DNA of 64,000 bases. Origin: Clostridium thermobutyricum. Lineage in GTDB: Bacteria > Bacillota > Clostridia > Ch29. Under the pieces are notes generated by a model. The model was not told the origin of the DNA. It saw only the letters and a program-made list of their open reading frames with translations, and did not search any database. Both the position numbers and the translations under genes were made by a program. Location of the stretch: NCBI GenBank assembly GCA_016842005.1, contig JAENYD010000003.1, positions 62,001 through 126,000 on the forward strand, written 5' to 3'. Below, in pieces: positions 27,166 through 35,733 of the stretch. The first letter of the stretch is position 1; the number at the start of each line of letters is the position of its first letter.

Positions 27166-28296
27166 ATGATGAAAAAGTTATTAGCTATTCTGCTGGTTGT
27201 AGCTCTGGTAGGAGGCCTGACAGCCTGTGGGGATCAGGCAACTTCGGGGGAAGAGAACTGGAAGATAGGCATAATGACCAATACGGTTGTTCAAAACGAA
27301 GAAGAGTACAGGGCAGCACAAAACGTTCTTGCAAAATTCGGTGAGGAACATGTTATTCATATGACCTTCCCGGACAAGTTCATGGATGAACAGGAAACCA
27401 CCATAGCAAATATGGTAAGTATGGCTTCCGACCCGGATGTAAAAGCCCTGCTTATAGTTCAGGCGGTTCCGGGAACCGCTGCAGCCATAGACAAGGTAAA
27501 GGAAATCAGGGATGACCTCCTGATTATAGCGGGGGTTCCCGGAGAAGACCCGGCGGTCATATCATCTAAGGCTGACATAGTATTCCAGCCGGATGAAATC
27601 GGGATGGGTTATACCATACCTGCCCAGGCCAAGAAACAGGGAGCAAAGACATTTGTGCACTACTCGTTCCCAAGGCATATGTCCTATCCTCTTCTTTCCG
27701 CCAGAAGAGAGATTTTCAAAACAGAATGTGCCAGGCTGGGCCTTGAATTTGTAGATGCTACGGCTCCGGACCCCACCGGTGATGCCGGAGTATCGGGGGC
27801 GCAGCAGTTCATTCTTGAAGATGTACCGAGGATGGTTGCAAAATACGGTAAGGACACTGCATTCTTCAGTACAAACTGTGCAATGCAGGTACCGCTGATT
27901 AAATCGGTGGTTGATACCGGCGCCATCTACCCGCAGCCCTGCTGTCCGTCACCGTATCACGGGTTCCCGTCCGCCCTGGGTATTGAGATACCTGAAGACA
28001 AGAAGGGAGATATCGGGTATGTGGTTGACGAAATCACAAGAATTATGGCCGAGAAGGGGATGACCGGGAGAACTTCCACCTGGCCGGTACCGGTTGCCAT
28101 GATGTTCATCGAGGGTGGAGCGGAATACATTAAGCAATGGATTGAAGGAAACACCAATGGGAAAGTAGACCTCGACAAGATTAAGGAAGCCTTCAAGGGA
28201 TATGCAGGGGTGGAGATTGACGCGAAGCCTCTGGAAGAAGGCGGCAGGAAATATGACAACTATTTCGTGGTATTAATGGATTTCCTGAATTTTTAG
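27166..28296 (+). CDS. DUF3798-family substrate-binding lipoprotein
   Basis: About 376 residues. Lipoprotein signal with lipobox GGLTAC, then a periplasmic-binding-protein-like fold: WKIGIMTNTVVQNEEEY, alternating strands such as ALLIVQAVPGTAAAI and DLLIIAGVPGEDP, and a Cys/Pro-rich PQPCCPSPYHGFPSALG. This matches DUF3798, a family found with ABC importers of the sugar/nucleoside class. The next genes encode exactly such an ATPase and two permeases. AGGAGGG supports ATG 27166 or 27169 rather than the TTG at 27163. Ligand unknown. Confidence 0.8.
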   Translation: MMKKLLAILLVVALVGGLTACGDQATSGEENWKIGIMTNTVVQNEEEYRAAQNVLAKFGEEHVIHMTFPDKFMDEQETTIANMVSMASDPDVKALLIVQAVPGTAAAIDKVKEIRDDLLIIAGVPGEDPAVISSKADIVFQPDEIGMGYTIPAQAKKQGAKTFVHYSFPRHMSYPLLSARREIFKTECARLGLEFVDATAPDPTGDAGVSGAQQFILEDVPRMVAKYGKDTAFFSTNCAMQVPLIKSVVDTGAIYPQPCCPSPYHGFPSALGIEIPEDKKGDIGYVVDEITRIMAEKGMTGRTSTWPVPVAMMFIEGGAEYIKQWIEGNTNGKVDLDKIKEAFKGYAGVEIDAKPLEEGGRKYDNYFVVLMDFLNF

Positions 28297-28324
28297 GATA
28301 TATCTAAGACAAGATGTAAGAGGG

Positions 28325-28360
28325 AAGGTAAGGTTGCCGCACAAGGTAACCTTACCTTTT
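28325..28360 (+). terminator. Attenuating hairpin between binding protein and ATPase genes
   Basis: GGTAAGGTTGCC pairs with GGTAACCTTACC (one G-U) around GCACAA and is followed by TTTT. Partial termination or mRNA protection here would yield more binding protein than transporter. Confidence 0.75.
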
Positions 28361-28387
28361 GATTGAATTCAGAAGGTGGTGGCTCAA

Positions 28388-29998
28388 ATGGAAAAAGAAT
28401 ACGCCCTTCAGATGAAGAATATTGAAAAAGAATACTACGGCAATAAAGTATTGAAGAAGGTTGATTTATCGGTCAGACATGGAGAAATACATGCCCTGCT
28501 GGGGGAGAACGGAGCCGGCAAGTCAACCCTTATGAACGTGCTGTTCGGTATGCCCGTAATTCATTCTACCGGGGGTTTTACCGGTGATATTTATATAGAC
28601 GGAGAAAAGGTGGATATCAGGTCACCCTACGAAGCGATGAAAATAGGTATTGGCATGGTGCACCAGGAGTTCATGCTCATACCCAATTTTACAATCACCG
28701 AAAATATAAAACTGAACAGAGAGACTACAAGGGACAATTTTCTAAGCAGATTGTTCAAAAGCAAGGGGATGGAAACTTTAGACGTTAAAGCGATGAATGC
28801 TGATGCAAGGAAGGCACTGGATACCCTGGGGATGGGTATAGAAGAGTGGGCAACGGTGGCAGGTCTTCCTGTCGGGTATATGCAGTTTATAGAGATTGCC
28901 AGGGAAATAGACAAAACAGGCATAAAACTTCTGGTGTTTGACGAACCAACAGCAGTACTTACCGAAAGCGAGGCGGATAACCTTATATCAGCAATGAAAA
29001 AACTTGCAGCATCAGGGATAGCAATACTTTTCATCACCCACAGGCTGGACGAGGTTTTGAAAGCCGCTGACAATGTCACAATCCTCAGGGACGGGGAGCT
29101 GGCTGCTACCAGGAAAACAGCCGAAACCAACGTACTGGAGCTTGCGGAGCTTATGGTGGGCAGGCGGATTGAGGTAACAGGCAAAACCGAAACAACAGGA
29201 GAAACACTATCGGACAGGGAAATTATTCTGGAGATAAAGGACCTTAAGGTGGAAATGCCCGGGGAGCGCGTCAGGGGCATAGACCTGAAAGTGGCAAAGG
29301 GAGAAATCCTGGGGATAGGCGGGCTTGCAGGACAGGGCAAGGTAGGTATCGCCAACGGTATAATGGGTCTTTACCCCAGCAGCGGGGAAGTCTGGTTGAA
29401 AGGAGAAAGGCTGAAGCTCAATGATACGAAAGAGGCCCTGAACAGGGGTTTGGCTTTTGTTTCGGAGGACAGGAGGGGTGTGGGCCTGCTGCTGGATTCT
29501 TCAATAGAGCATAATATTGCATTTACTACCATGCAGGTAAAAAGTAAATTTTTGAAAAGGTTCGGTTTCTTTGACCAGATTGACGGCAGGATGATAAGAG
29601 AGCATGCGAACAGAGTAATCGAAGATCTGGATATAAGGTGTATCGGACCCCATCAGTTAACCCGACAGCTCAGCGGGGGTAACCAGCAGAAGGTTTGTGT
29701 TGCCAGGGCATTGACCTTGGACCCGGATGTGCTGTTTGTATCCGAGCCCACCAGGGGAATAGACATCGGGGCAAAGAAACTTGTCCTTGATTTACTGGTG
29801 AAACTGAACAGGGAGCTCGGAATGACCATAGTTATGACATCCAGTGAACTGGTGGAGCTTCGGTCCATATGTGACAGGATTGTTATCATCTCCAGCGGAA
29901 AAGTGGAAGGTATCCTTGAACCCGGTGCCAGCGACAGGGAGTTTGGCTTGATGATGGCAGGAGAGTACAGCAAAATTCAAAGTAAGGGGGCCGTATGA
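28388..29998 (+). CDS. ABC importer ATPase, double-domain sugar/nucleoside type
   Basis: 536 residues with two ATP-binding cassettes. The first has Walker A GENGAGKST, Walker B LLVFDEPTA and an H-loop FITHR; its signature is altered to PVGYMQF. The second has a degenerate Walker A (GGLAGQGK) and a good LSGGNQQK signature with FVSEPTRG. This asymmetry is normal for the RbsA/MglA/NupO class of sugar and nucleoside importers. ATG 28388 has AAGGTGG 8 bases upstream and is preferred to the GTG at 28376. Immediately followed by two permease genes. Confidence 0.88.
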   Translation: MEKEYALQMKNIEKEYYGNKVLKKVDLSVRHGEIHALLGENGAGKSTLMNVLFGMPVIHSTGGFTGDIYIDGEKVDIRSPYEAMKIGIGMVHQEFMLIPNFTITENIKLNRETTRDNFLSRLFKSKGMETLDVKAMNADARKALDTLGMGIEEWATVAGLPVGYMQFIEIAREIDKTGIKLLVFDEPTAVLTESEADNLISAMKKLAASGIAILFITHRLDEVLKAADNVTILRDGELAATRKTAETNVLELAELMVGRRIEVTGKTETTGETLSDREIILEIKDLKVEMPGERVRGIDLKVAKGEILGIGGLAGQGKVGIANGIMGLYPSSGEVWLKGERLKLNDTKEALNRGLAFVSEDRRGVGLLLDSSIEHNIAFTTMQVKSKFLKRFGFFDQIDGRMIREHANRVIEDLDIRCIGPHQLTRQLSGGNQQKVCVARALTLDPDVLFVSEPTRGIDIGAKKLVLDLLVKLNRELGMTIVMTSSELVELRSICDRIVIISSGKVEGILEPGASDREFGLMMAGEYSKIQSKGAV

Positions 29999-29999
29999 T

Positions 30000-31049
30000 A
30001 TGATTGAAAAGTTCAGAAACATAACAAACAGGATCGGGCTTCCAAGGCTGATAATCACGTCCCTTTTCATAGGGGTCTGTATTATGGCGGCGCTGATGAA
30101 GCAGGACTTTGGCCTTCTTGTTTCCGACGTTCTCAGAAGGTTTGGTATGTTTGGGGTCCTGGCGCTGGCAATGATTCCGGCCATACAGTGCGGCACAGGT
30201 CCCAACTTCGCACTGCCTATAGGGATTATCTGCGGTCTGCTGGGAGCCCTTATAGCCATTGAACTGGGACTGACCTCCCCGGCAATGGGTTACGGTTTGG
30301 TATCTGCCGTACTTATTTCCCTGCCCTTTGCGGTGGCAACAGGACTGGTATACGGGATGCTTCTCAACAGAATCAAGGGGTCCGAAATGCTGGTGGCCAC
30401 CTATACAGGTTTTTCGATAGTGTCGTTCATGCAAATAGGCTGGGTAACGCTGCCCTTCAGGCATCCCGAGATGGTCTGGCCTATAGGCCGGGGGTTAAGG
30501 GTAACAATTAATCTGGATACGTCTTATGGTCAGGTGCTCAACGACTTTATGGCCTTTCATGTTGGCGGTGCAAAGGTGCCTACCGGATTACTGCTCTTCT
30601 TCTTCGGATCCTGCTTTATAATATGGCTCTTTTCAAGGAGTAAAGCCGGAACTGCATTAAGGGCAACGGGAGATAATCCCCGGTTTGCCGCTGCATCCGG
30701 CATAAATGTGGACAGGAACAGGATTATAGGGACCATTTTATCAACGGTTATCGGGGCCGTGGGTATTATCATATATTCACAGAGCTATGGTTATCTTCAA
30801 CTATATCTGGACCCCCTTTATATGGCCTTCCCAGCTGTGGCTGCGGTTCTGATAGGCGGGGCTTCCACCAGAAAGGCAAAGATATCCCATGCGATTATCG
30901 GTGTTTTCCTGTTTCAGGGAATACTGGTGGTGGCTCTGCCCGTAGCCAATCAGATGTTTCCCGAGGGGAATCTGTCAGAGGTACTGAGAATGATAGTACA
31001 GAACGGTATAATACTCTATGCATTGACTAAAGTTGGGGGGGAAATATAA
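30000..31049 (+). CDS. ABC importer permease (BPD_transp_2 family), first subunit
   Basis: 349 residues with about eight to ten membrane helices. The segment LRATGDNPRFAAASGINVDRNRIIG is the coupling-helix region typical of RbsC/BmpC-like permeases, and AAVLIGGAS with the following KISHAIIG is also characteristic. Starts 1 bp after the ATPase stop and overlaps the next permease by 1 bp (TAATG), so translation is coupled. It forms the channel with the second permease. Confidence 0.87.
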   Translation: MIEKFRNITNRIGLPRLIITSLFIGVCIMAALMKQDFGLLVSDVLRRFGMFGVLALAMIPAIQCGTGPNFALPIGIICGLLGALIAIELGLTSPAMGYGLVSAVLISLPFAVATGLVYGMLLNRIKGSEMLVATYTGFSIVSFMQIGWVTLPFRHPEMVWPIGRGLRVTINLDTSYGQVLNDFMAFHVGGAKVPTGLLLFFFGSCFIIWLFSRSKAGTALRATGDNPRFAAASGINVDRNRIIGTILSTVIGAVGIIIYSQSYGYLQLYLDPLYMAFPAVAAVLIGGASTRKAKISHAIIGVFLFQGILVVALPVANQMFPEGNLSEVLRMIVQNGIILYALTKVGGEI

Positions 31050-32341
31050 TGACTGCTGATAACAAGGTCGTTGCCGGTAAGACAAACAGGTCCGAAGCTG
31101 CGGACAGTATTAAAAGATTTCTGATAGACAGCAGTGTACCGCTTTTGTTTGTCGTCATATGCCTGGCAGGTATATACTTTTCAAAATTGCCTATGCTGTT
31201 CATAGTCGATACGCTGCTGTCGAGAATTACCAGAAACTCCTTCCTGGTGCTTGCCCTCATAATACCGGTAATCGCAGGACTGGGCCTCAACTTCGGTCTG
31301 GTCATAGGAGCCATGGCCGGTCAGTTTGCGATTATTGCCGTAAAACACTGGGGCGGGGACGGATTTGCCGGTTTTATGCTGTGCATTGCCCTGTCAACAC
31401 CGCTGGCAATACTCTTTGGCATCCTGACGGCCAAGCTTCTTAACAGGACCAAGGGGCAGGAAATGATATCCAGCATGATTGCCGGTTTTTTTGCAAACGG
31501 GGTATATCAGTTTGTCCTGCTGTTTCTGGTAGGCACCCTTATCCCGATGAAAAACCCGATACTTGTTTTAAGCAGGGGTATCGGCATCAGGAATACCATA
31601 GACCTGTCGGTAAACGGCAATCTCAAGTATTCCATCGACAATCTGCTGAAACTTCCCCTGTTCAATGTTCTGGCGGTTGCTTCCGTTGCAGCCATGATTA
31701 TCATCGCGGTAAATTATTTTATAAAAAGAAGGAAGGGCGGAGGGAGGAACAGTTTCTTCATCCTTGCCTGGCGCATGATGTTATGTTTAACTATTTTTGC
31801 AGTGAGTATGTATGTGATTGTAACCGGTTCGCCTTTAAAGGTTGTTAAACTGCCCATAGCCACAACTCTGGCGATAGCTGCATTATGCCTGTTCAATTGG
31901 TTGATTGTCAGGACAAAACTGGGACAAGACTTCAGGACAGTGGGGCAGGACATGCATATTGCAAAGGTTTCGGGTATAAATGTTGACAGGGTAAGGGAAA
32001 TAGCCGTGGTTATCTCGACGCTGCTGGCGGCATGGGGGCAGATCATATTCCTGCAGAACATAGGCACCCTGGCCACATATGGTAGCCATGTCCAGATAGC
32101 GACCTTTTCGATTGCCGCCATACTTCTGGGAGGGGCGTCGGTTACAAAGGCCACCAACGGGCAAGCAATCCTGGGAGTTATACTTTTCCATACTCTGTTT
32201 ATAGTGTCACCAAAAGCCGGGAACAACCTGTTCGGGGAGGCGCAAATCGGTGAGTTCTTCAGGGCTTTTGTGGCTTATGGTGTCATAGGGGTGTCACTGG
32301 GTCTTCATGCATGGAAGAAGAGACTCGGACATATAAAATAA
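31049..32341 (+). CDS. ABC importer permease (BPD_transp_2 family), second subunit
   Basis: 430 residues, same family: FRTVGQDMHIAKVSGINVDRVRE is its coupling region and AAILLGGASVTKATNGQAILG parallels the first permease. It is longer because of an insertion around residues 210-270 with a basic KRRKGGGRN loop and an extra helix pair. Translationally coupled to the preceding gene. No terminator is obvious right after it; the next 440 bp contain a large hairpin, one doubtful small ORF and the XapX gene. Confidence 0.87.
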   Translation: MTADNKVVAGKTNRSEAADSIKRFLIDSSVPLLFVVICLAGIYFSKLPMLFIVDTLLSRITRNSFLVLALIIPVIAGLGLNFGLVIGAMAGQFAIIAVKHWGGDGFAGFMLCIALSTPLAILFGILTAKLLNRTKGQEMISSMIAGFFANGVYQFVLLFLVGTLIPMKNPILVLSRGIGIRNTIDLSVNGNLKYSIDNLLKLPLFNVLAVASVAAMIIIAVNYFIKRRKGGGRNSFFILAWRMMLCLTIFAVSMYVIVTGSPLKVVKLPIATTLAIAALCLFNWLIVRTKLGQDFRTVGQDMHIAKVSGINVDRVREIAVVISTLLAAWGQIIFLQNIGTLATYGSHVQIATFSIAAILLGGASVTKATNGQAILGVILFHTLFIVSPKAGNNLFGEAQIGEFFRAFVAYGVIGVSLGLHAWKKRLGHIK

Positions 32342-32444
32342 TGGGCTGATGAACAGCTCATAAAAAGAGGAATAATAATAACAATCAATTTCCGGTGAGC
32401 AGGTATTCCATGCAGATACCTTTCGGGAATGCTATTCTTTTCAC

Positions 32445-32508
32445 AGGGTAATGCCGCCTTTCGCTGGGTCTTTGCAGTGAACTGACAGAAAGGCCGGGGT
32501 ATTACCCT
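32445..32508. other. Long imperfect hairpin in the gap after the DUF3798 importer
   Basis: AGGGTAAT/ATTACCCT and GCCTTTC/GAAAGGC form a stacked stem with a small bulge and a 25-base loop. No T-tract follows, so it is not a simple terminator. The rest of the gap (32342-32785) shows nothing else except the two small ORFs listed. Confidence 0.4.
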
Positions 32509-32555
32509 TTGAGTATTTAATGGATTCCGTATAAAATTATTATGGAGGGATTAGA

Positions 32556-32660
32556 ATGGAATATGCTATGAAGATGGAGAAAGAAGAAAAGGGGATACTA
32601 CTCAAATCCTTTGGTGTGTCAGCCCACGGGAGCACTCTTTCAAAGGGAAAAACGCCATAA
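32556..32660 (+). CDS. Doubtful 34-residue ORF
   Basis: ATG with GGAGGGA 6 bases upstream opens a 34-codon frame with a charged N-terminus (MEYAMKMEKEEKG) and no recognisable motif. The ribosome site is good, but length and lack of similarity leave it uncertain; it could be a leader peptide or chance. Confidence 0.25.
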   Translation: MEYAMKMEKEEKGILLKSFGVSAHGSTLSKGKTP

Positions 32661-32785
32661 CCCAGCTGATTTTGTTTTTAAACAGGCGTGACATTGGAGG
32701 GGGTGAAACTGGCCGGATAGGATATAATGTTAATATGGAATTTTTGTCCTCTGCATAAAATATTTCAACGGGCAGGTGAAAAAAG

Positions 32786-32938
32786 TTGGAAGTATTGTAT
32801 TCGCTTTTAACGGGGTTTGCGGCAGGGGGGATATTCGCCCTGTTGAAGCTCCCGGTACCCGCACCGCCCACTCTTTCGGGACTGGCGGGGATAATCGGAA
32901 TTTTTATTGGGTTTTCTCTGGTCACCTATATGAGATAA
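32786..32938 (+). CDS. XapX domain protein (50 residues, missed by ORF track)
   Basis: A TTG start with AGGTG 7 bases upstream opens a 50-codon frame: two hydrophobic helices joined by LKLPVPAPPTLSGLAGIIGIF. The P-x-P-A-P-P-T-L-x-G centre and the flanking helices are the XapX signature, a tiny inner-membrane protein family of unknown function. It is below the track's length cutoff. The neighbour downstream is deoC (about 100 bp); no promoter is evident between them. The family call rests on the motif, which is distinctive. Confidence 0.7.
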   Translation: MEVLYSLLTGFAAGGIFALLKLPVPAPPTLSGLAGIIGIFIGFSLVTYMR

Positions 32939-33039
32939 CCGAGCAGAGAGATGTTGATGTGCTGCTGTGATGTATTATATAATAGAAGACACATTGAAAA
33001 CTGGTAATTTTAATCTGCAACCGGGGAGAGTGACCTGAA

Positions 33040-33735
33040 ATGGATGTTCCATCAATTATTGACCATACACTTCTAAAGGCCGATGCAACTCCTGCAGATA
33101 TCCAGAAGCTCTGCCAGGAGGCTGCTGAATACGGGTTCTGTTCAGTATGCGTGAATCCGGTCAATGTTAAAGATGCAGTGAAATTTCTTAAAGGTACTGA
33201 TGTAAAGGTATGCACTGTGCTGGGGTTTCCCCTGGGGGCGGATCTCCCGGAGACCAAGGTGTTCCAGGCTGTTAAGGCCTTCGAACAGGGATGCCAGGAA
33301 GTGGATATGGTTATCAATATCGGGGCAGTAAAAAGCGGGAATTTTGATATTGTTGAAAAAGAGATTAAAGAACTGAAATCAGTTGCGGCAGACAGGATTA
33401 TAAAGGTGATCCTGGAAACCTGCTATCTGTCAGATGTGGAAAAGATAAGGGTAGCCTGGCTGGCTGCCCAGTGCGGAGCCGATTTTGTCAAAACCTCCAC
33501 CGGGTTCGGCCCTGAGGGCGCTTCGGCAGTAGATGTGAAACTGCTCAGGCAGACAGTGGGACCGGATATGGGGGTTAAGGCCTCGGGAGGTATAAGGGAT
33601 CTGAGAAAGTTTATCCTAATGGTTAATGCAGGAGCAAACCGTATAGGTGCCAGCAGCAGCGTAAAGATAATGAAGGAATGGGAAGCATATAAAAATAAAA
33701 TGATACCGGGAGGGGTTACTGATGAAAGGCTTTGA
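33040..33735 (+). CDS. deoC: Deoxyribose-phosphate aldolase
   Basis: Cleaves 2-deoxyribose-5-phosphate to glyceraldehyde-3-phosphate and acetaldehyde in deoxynucleoside catabolism. 231 residues, TIM barrel. Key motifs: IDHTLLKADAT at the N-terminus, VDMVINIGAVK with the catalytic Asp, the Schiff-base lysine in DFVKTSTGF, and GVKASGGIR with the second active-site lysine. GGGGAG precedes the ATG. It overlaps the PPC-domain gene by 14 bp. A purine nucleoside phosphorylase gene lies 8 kb downstream, but not in the same operon. Confidence 0.92.
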   Translation: MDVPSIIDHTLLKADATPADIQKLCQEAAEYGFCSVCVNPVNVKDAVKFLKGTDVKVCTVLGFPLGADLPETKVFQAVKAFEQGCQEVDMVINIGAVKSGNFDIVEKEIKELKSVAADRIIKVILETCYLSDVEKIRVAWLAAQCGADFVKTSTGFGPEGASAVDVKLLRQTVGPDMGVKASGGIRDLRKFILMVNAGANRIGASSSVKIMKEWEAYKNKMIPGGVTDERL

Positions 33736-34159
33736 ATATTTGCAGAAAAACATATACATGGGACGGCTCCCTTGCGGCGGAGACCTGTTGAACTCTCTTA
33801 CCGATTTTGCACGGGAGAAGAATATCAGAACAGGCCAGGTTCAGGTCATCGGAGCCCTGCAACGGGCAGTCATCGGCTTTTATCACCAGGACCAGAGGAA
33901 ATATCAGTCGATAAGTTTTGATAAACACCTGGAAATTTTAAGCCTTGAGGGCAACATATCCCTTAAGGACGGGAAGCCTTTTGTTCATGCCCATATAACC
34001 CTGGGGGATGAAAAAGGCAACAGTTTTGGAGGCCACCTGATGGAGGGGACTGTTGTATTTGCAGGCGAGTTTATCATCCGGGAATTTGAAGGCAGGGACC
34101 TGTCAAGAGTGTATGATGAAGAAACGGGTCTGGCCCTGTGGAATATGGACCGTGGGTAA
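33722..34159 (+). CDS. PPC (DUF296) domain protein
   Basis: 145 residues covering one PPC/DUF296 domain: FAREKNIRTGQVQVIGAL, then FDKHLEILSLEGNISLKDGKPFVHAHITLGDEKGNSFGGHLMEG. The HAH and GGHL histidines match the putative metal site of bacterial and archaeal stand-alone PPC proteins (plant versions are AT-hook DNA-binding proteins). The gene overlaps deoC and its ribosome site GGAGGGG lies inside deoC, so it is translationally coupled. Function unknown; a DNA-binding or metabolite role in the deo context is possible. Confidence 0.82.
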   Translation: MKGFEYLQKNIYMGRLPCGGDLLNSLTDFAREKNIRTGQVQVIGALQRAVIGFYHQDQRKYQSISFDKHLEILSLEGNISLKDGKPFVHAHITLGDEKGNSFGGHLMEGTVVFAGEFIIREFEGRDLSRVYDEETGLALWNMDRG

Positions 34160-34187
34160 ATCGTTAAGATTTTCCCACGGTTTTTTA
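34150..34187 (+). terminator. Intrinsic terminator of the deoC operon
   Basis: CCGTGGG and CCCACGG flank a 17-base loop and are followed by six T residues; the stem starts within the last codons of the PPC-domain gene. Confidence 0.85.
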
Positions 34188-34346
34188 TTGTTGCTGTCCG
34201 GCAGAATACGGGAATAACCCTTGTATTTTGCCAGGGACTCCCTGGAATTATTACAAATATATTAAATTTTCGTCAAAATAAATGACAAAATCATATTTTT
34301 TTTGTAAAATATATACTAGATATTTTTATCCAGGGGGGCCTTACCG

Positions 34347-35471
34347 GTGAGATCTAATAAGACAGTATGCATAATCCTTTTGAGTATTTTGTTACTACAT
34401 AGCTCTACAGCCTTTGCGGGGTTGGCTGAAGAACAGCAGAAGCTGGAAAAAATTAAGGAGGAGCAGAAAAGGGTGGAAAGCAGGCTCAAGTCGGTTGAGC
34501 AGCAGAAAACCAGTCTGCTGAAAGAACTTCAGCATCTCAACAACCAGCTTAACAACACCCAGAACAGCCTTCGGGAAGTAGAAGGAGAAATAGAAAGTAC
34601 CAGGCAGCAACTGGAGAAGCTCACTAAAGAACTGGAAGAAGCCCAGGAACAGCTGGACAACCGGAAGGACCTTTTCAACCAGCGGCTGAGAAGTATGTAC
34701 AAAAACAGCAGTTACGGATACCTGGATGTATTGTTTGATGCGGAAAGTTTTTCGGATCTGGTATCCCGTTTTTTCGTGGTCAGCAAGGTAACCTCTTACG
34801 ATATGTCTGTACTCCAGGAAATGAAAACCTACAGGGACAAGATTGAGGAGACCAGGAACAGTGTGCAGGAAAAGGAGACAAGGATGTTGTCCCTGAAAAA
34901 CGACCTCCTCCAGAAGAAAAAAGAAGTTCAAAGCCTCACCGTTTCAAGGAACAAGACCCTCAGCAGCGTGAAAAGCCAGGAACAGGAATACGAAAGAATG
35001 CTTGATGAACTGGAACAGACATCCAAAGAGATAGAGCTTACCATTATCAAACTCCAGAGCAACGGTTCCTTTATAGGCGGGAAATTCGTATGGCCTGCTC
35101 CGGGATATAAAAGAATAACGTCAGATTATGGCTGGAGAATTCATCCTATTACCAGGACCAAGAAATTTCATACAGGTCTGGATATAGGAGTACCATGGGG
35201 GCAGAAAATAGTTGCCGTCGGCAACGGCAAGGTTTTGTACGCAGACTGGTACGGCGGGTACGGCAAGACGGTTATGATAGACCATGGGGGCGGTATAGTA
35301 ACCCTGTATGCCCATAATTCTTCATTGAAGGTCAAGGCCGGAGATATTGTAAGGGCGGGAGATACAATAGCCCTATCCGGTACTACGGGACTTTCCACCG
35401 GACCACACCTTCACTTTGAGGTAAGGAAAAACGGCGGGCACATTAATCCGAGACCATGGCTGGGTATATAG
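34347..35471 (+). CDS. EnvC-like murein hydrolase activator/M23 peptidase
   Basis: 374 residues. Signal peptide (ends STAFA), a long heptad coiled coil (about 25-235, two helical arms), then an M23 LytM domain with YGWRIHPITRTKKFHTGLDIG, the second-half HGGGIVTLYAH and HLHFEVRKNGG. The zinc ligands H-x3-D and H-x-H appear complete, so it may be an active endopeptidase rather than a pure activator. The coiled-coil/LytM layout matches EnvC and related division or sporulation hydrolases. GTG start with CAGGGGGGC upstream. A terminator and repeat copy 4 follow. Confidence 0.87.
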   Translation: MRSNKTVCIILLSILLLHSSTAFAGLAEEQQKLEKIKEEQKRVESRLKSVEQQKTSLLKELQHLNNQLNNTQNSLREVEGEIESTRQQLEKLTKELEEAQEQLDNRKDLFNQRLRSMYKNSSYGYLDVLFDAESFSDLVSRFFVVSKVTSYDMSVLQEMKTYRDKIEETRNSVQEKETRMLSLKNDLLQKKKEVQSLTVSRNKTLSSVKSQEQEYERMLDELEQTSKEIELTIIKLQSNGSFIGGKFVWPAPGYKRITSDYGWRIHPITRTKKFHTGLDIGVPWGQKIVAVGNGKVLYADWYGGYGKTVMIDHGGGIVTLYAHNSSLKVKAGDIVRAGDTIALSGTTGLSTGPHLHFEVRKNGGHINPRPWLGI

Positions 35472-35529
35472 TCAAGGAAGCCTTTGAGACTTTGCTCAGC
35501 ATAATGGATAAATAATTCTCCAGATACAG

Positions 35530-35551
35530 GCCGGGATTTCTCCCGGCTTTT
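35530..35551 (+). terminator. Intrinsic terminator after the M23 gene
   Basis: GCCGGGA-TTTC-TCCCGGC followed by TTTT. Confidence 0.85.
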
Positions 35552-35559
35552 GATGTGTA

Positions 35560-35643
35560 ATAAACAGGCTTCTAAGCTTGGGCAGGCGTGTTCCCTGACC
35601 TCTGACAGGACGGGAGCATTAGCGGCGGCAGCCACCGGATAAA
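35560..35643. repeat. Structured dispersed repeat, copy 4 (84 bp, internally deleted)
   Basis: Retains the exact left end (ATAAACAGGCTTCTAAGCTT) and the right end (CCTCTGACAGGACGGGAG to GGATAAA), but about 110 bp between them are missing, including the second arm of the left hairpin. The junction falls in GGGCAGG, a sequence resembling both sides. Confidence 0.7.
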
Positions 35644-35733
35644 TATAGAAGGTAATATTATGGCTTTGAAGGTATTCAGCCTTGCAAAGAGAACATATAT
35701 AAATATGGATATTATCAGAATGGAGGTATACCT

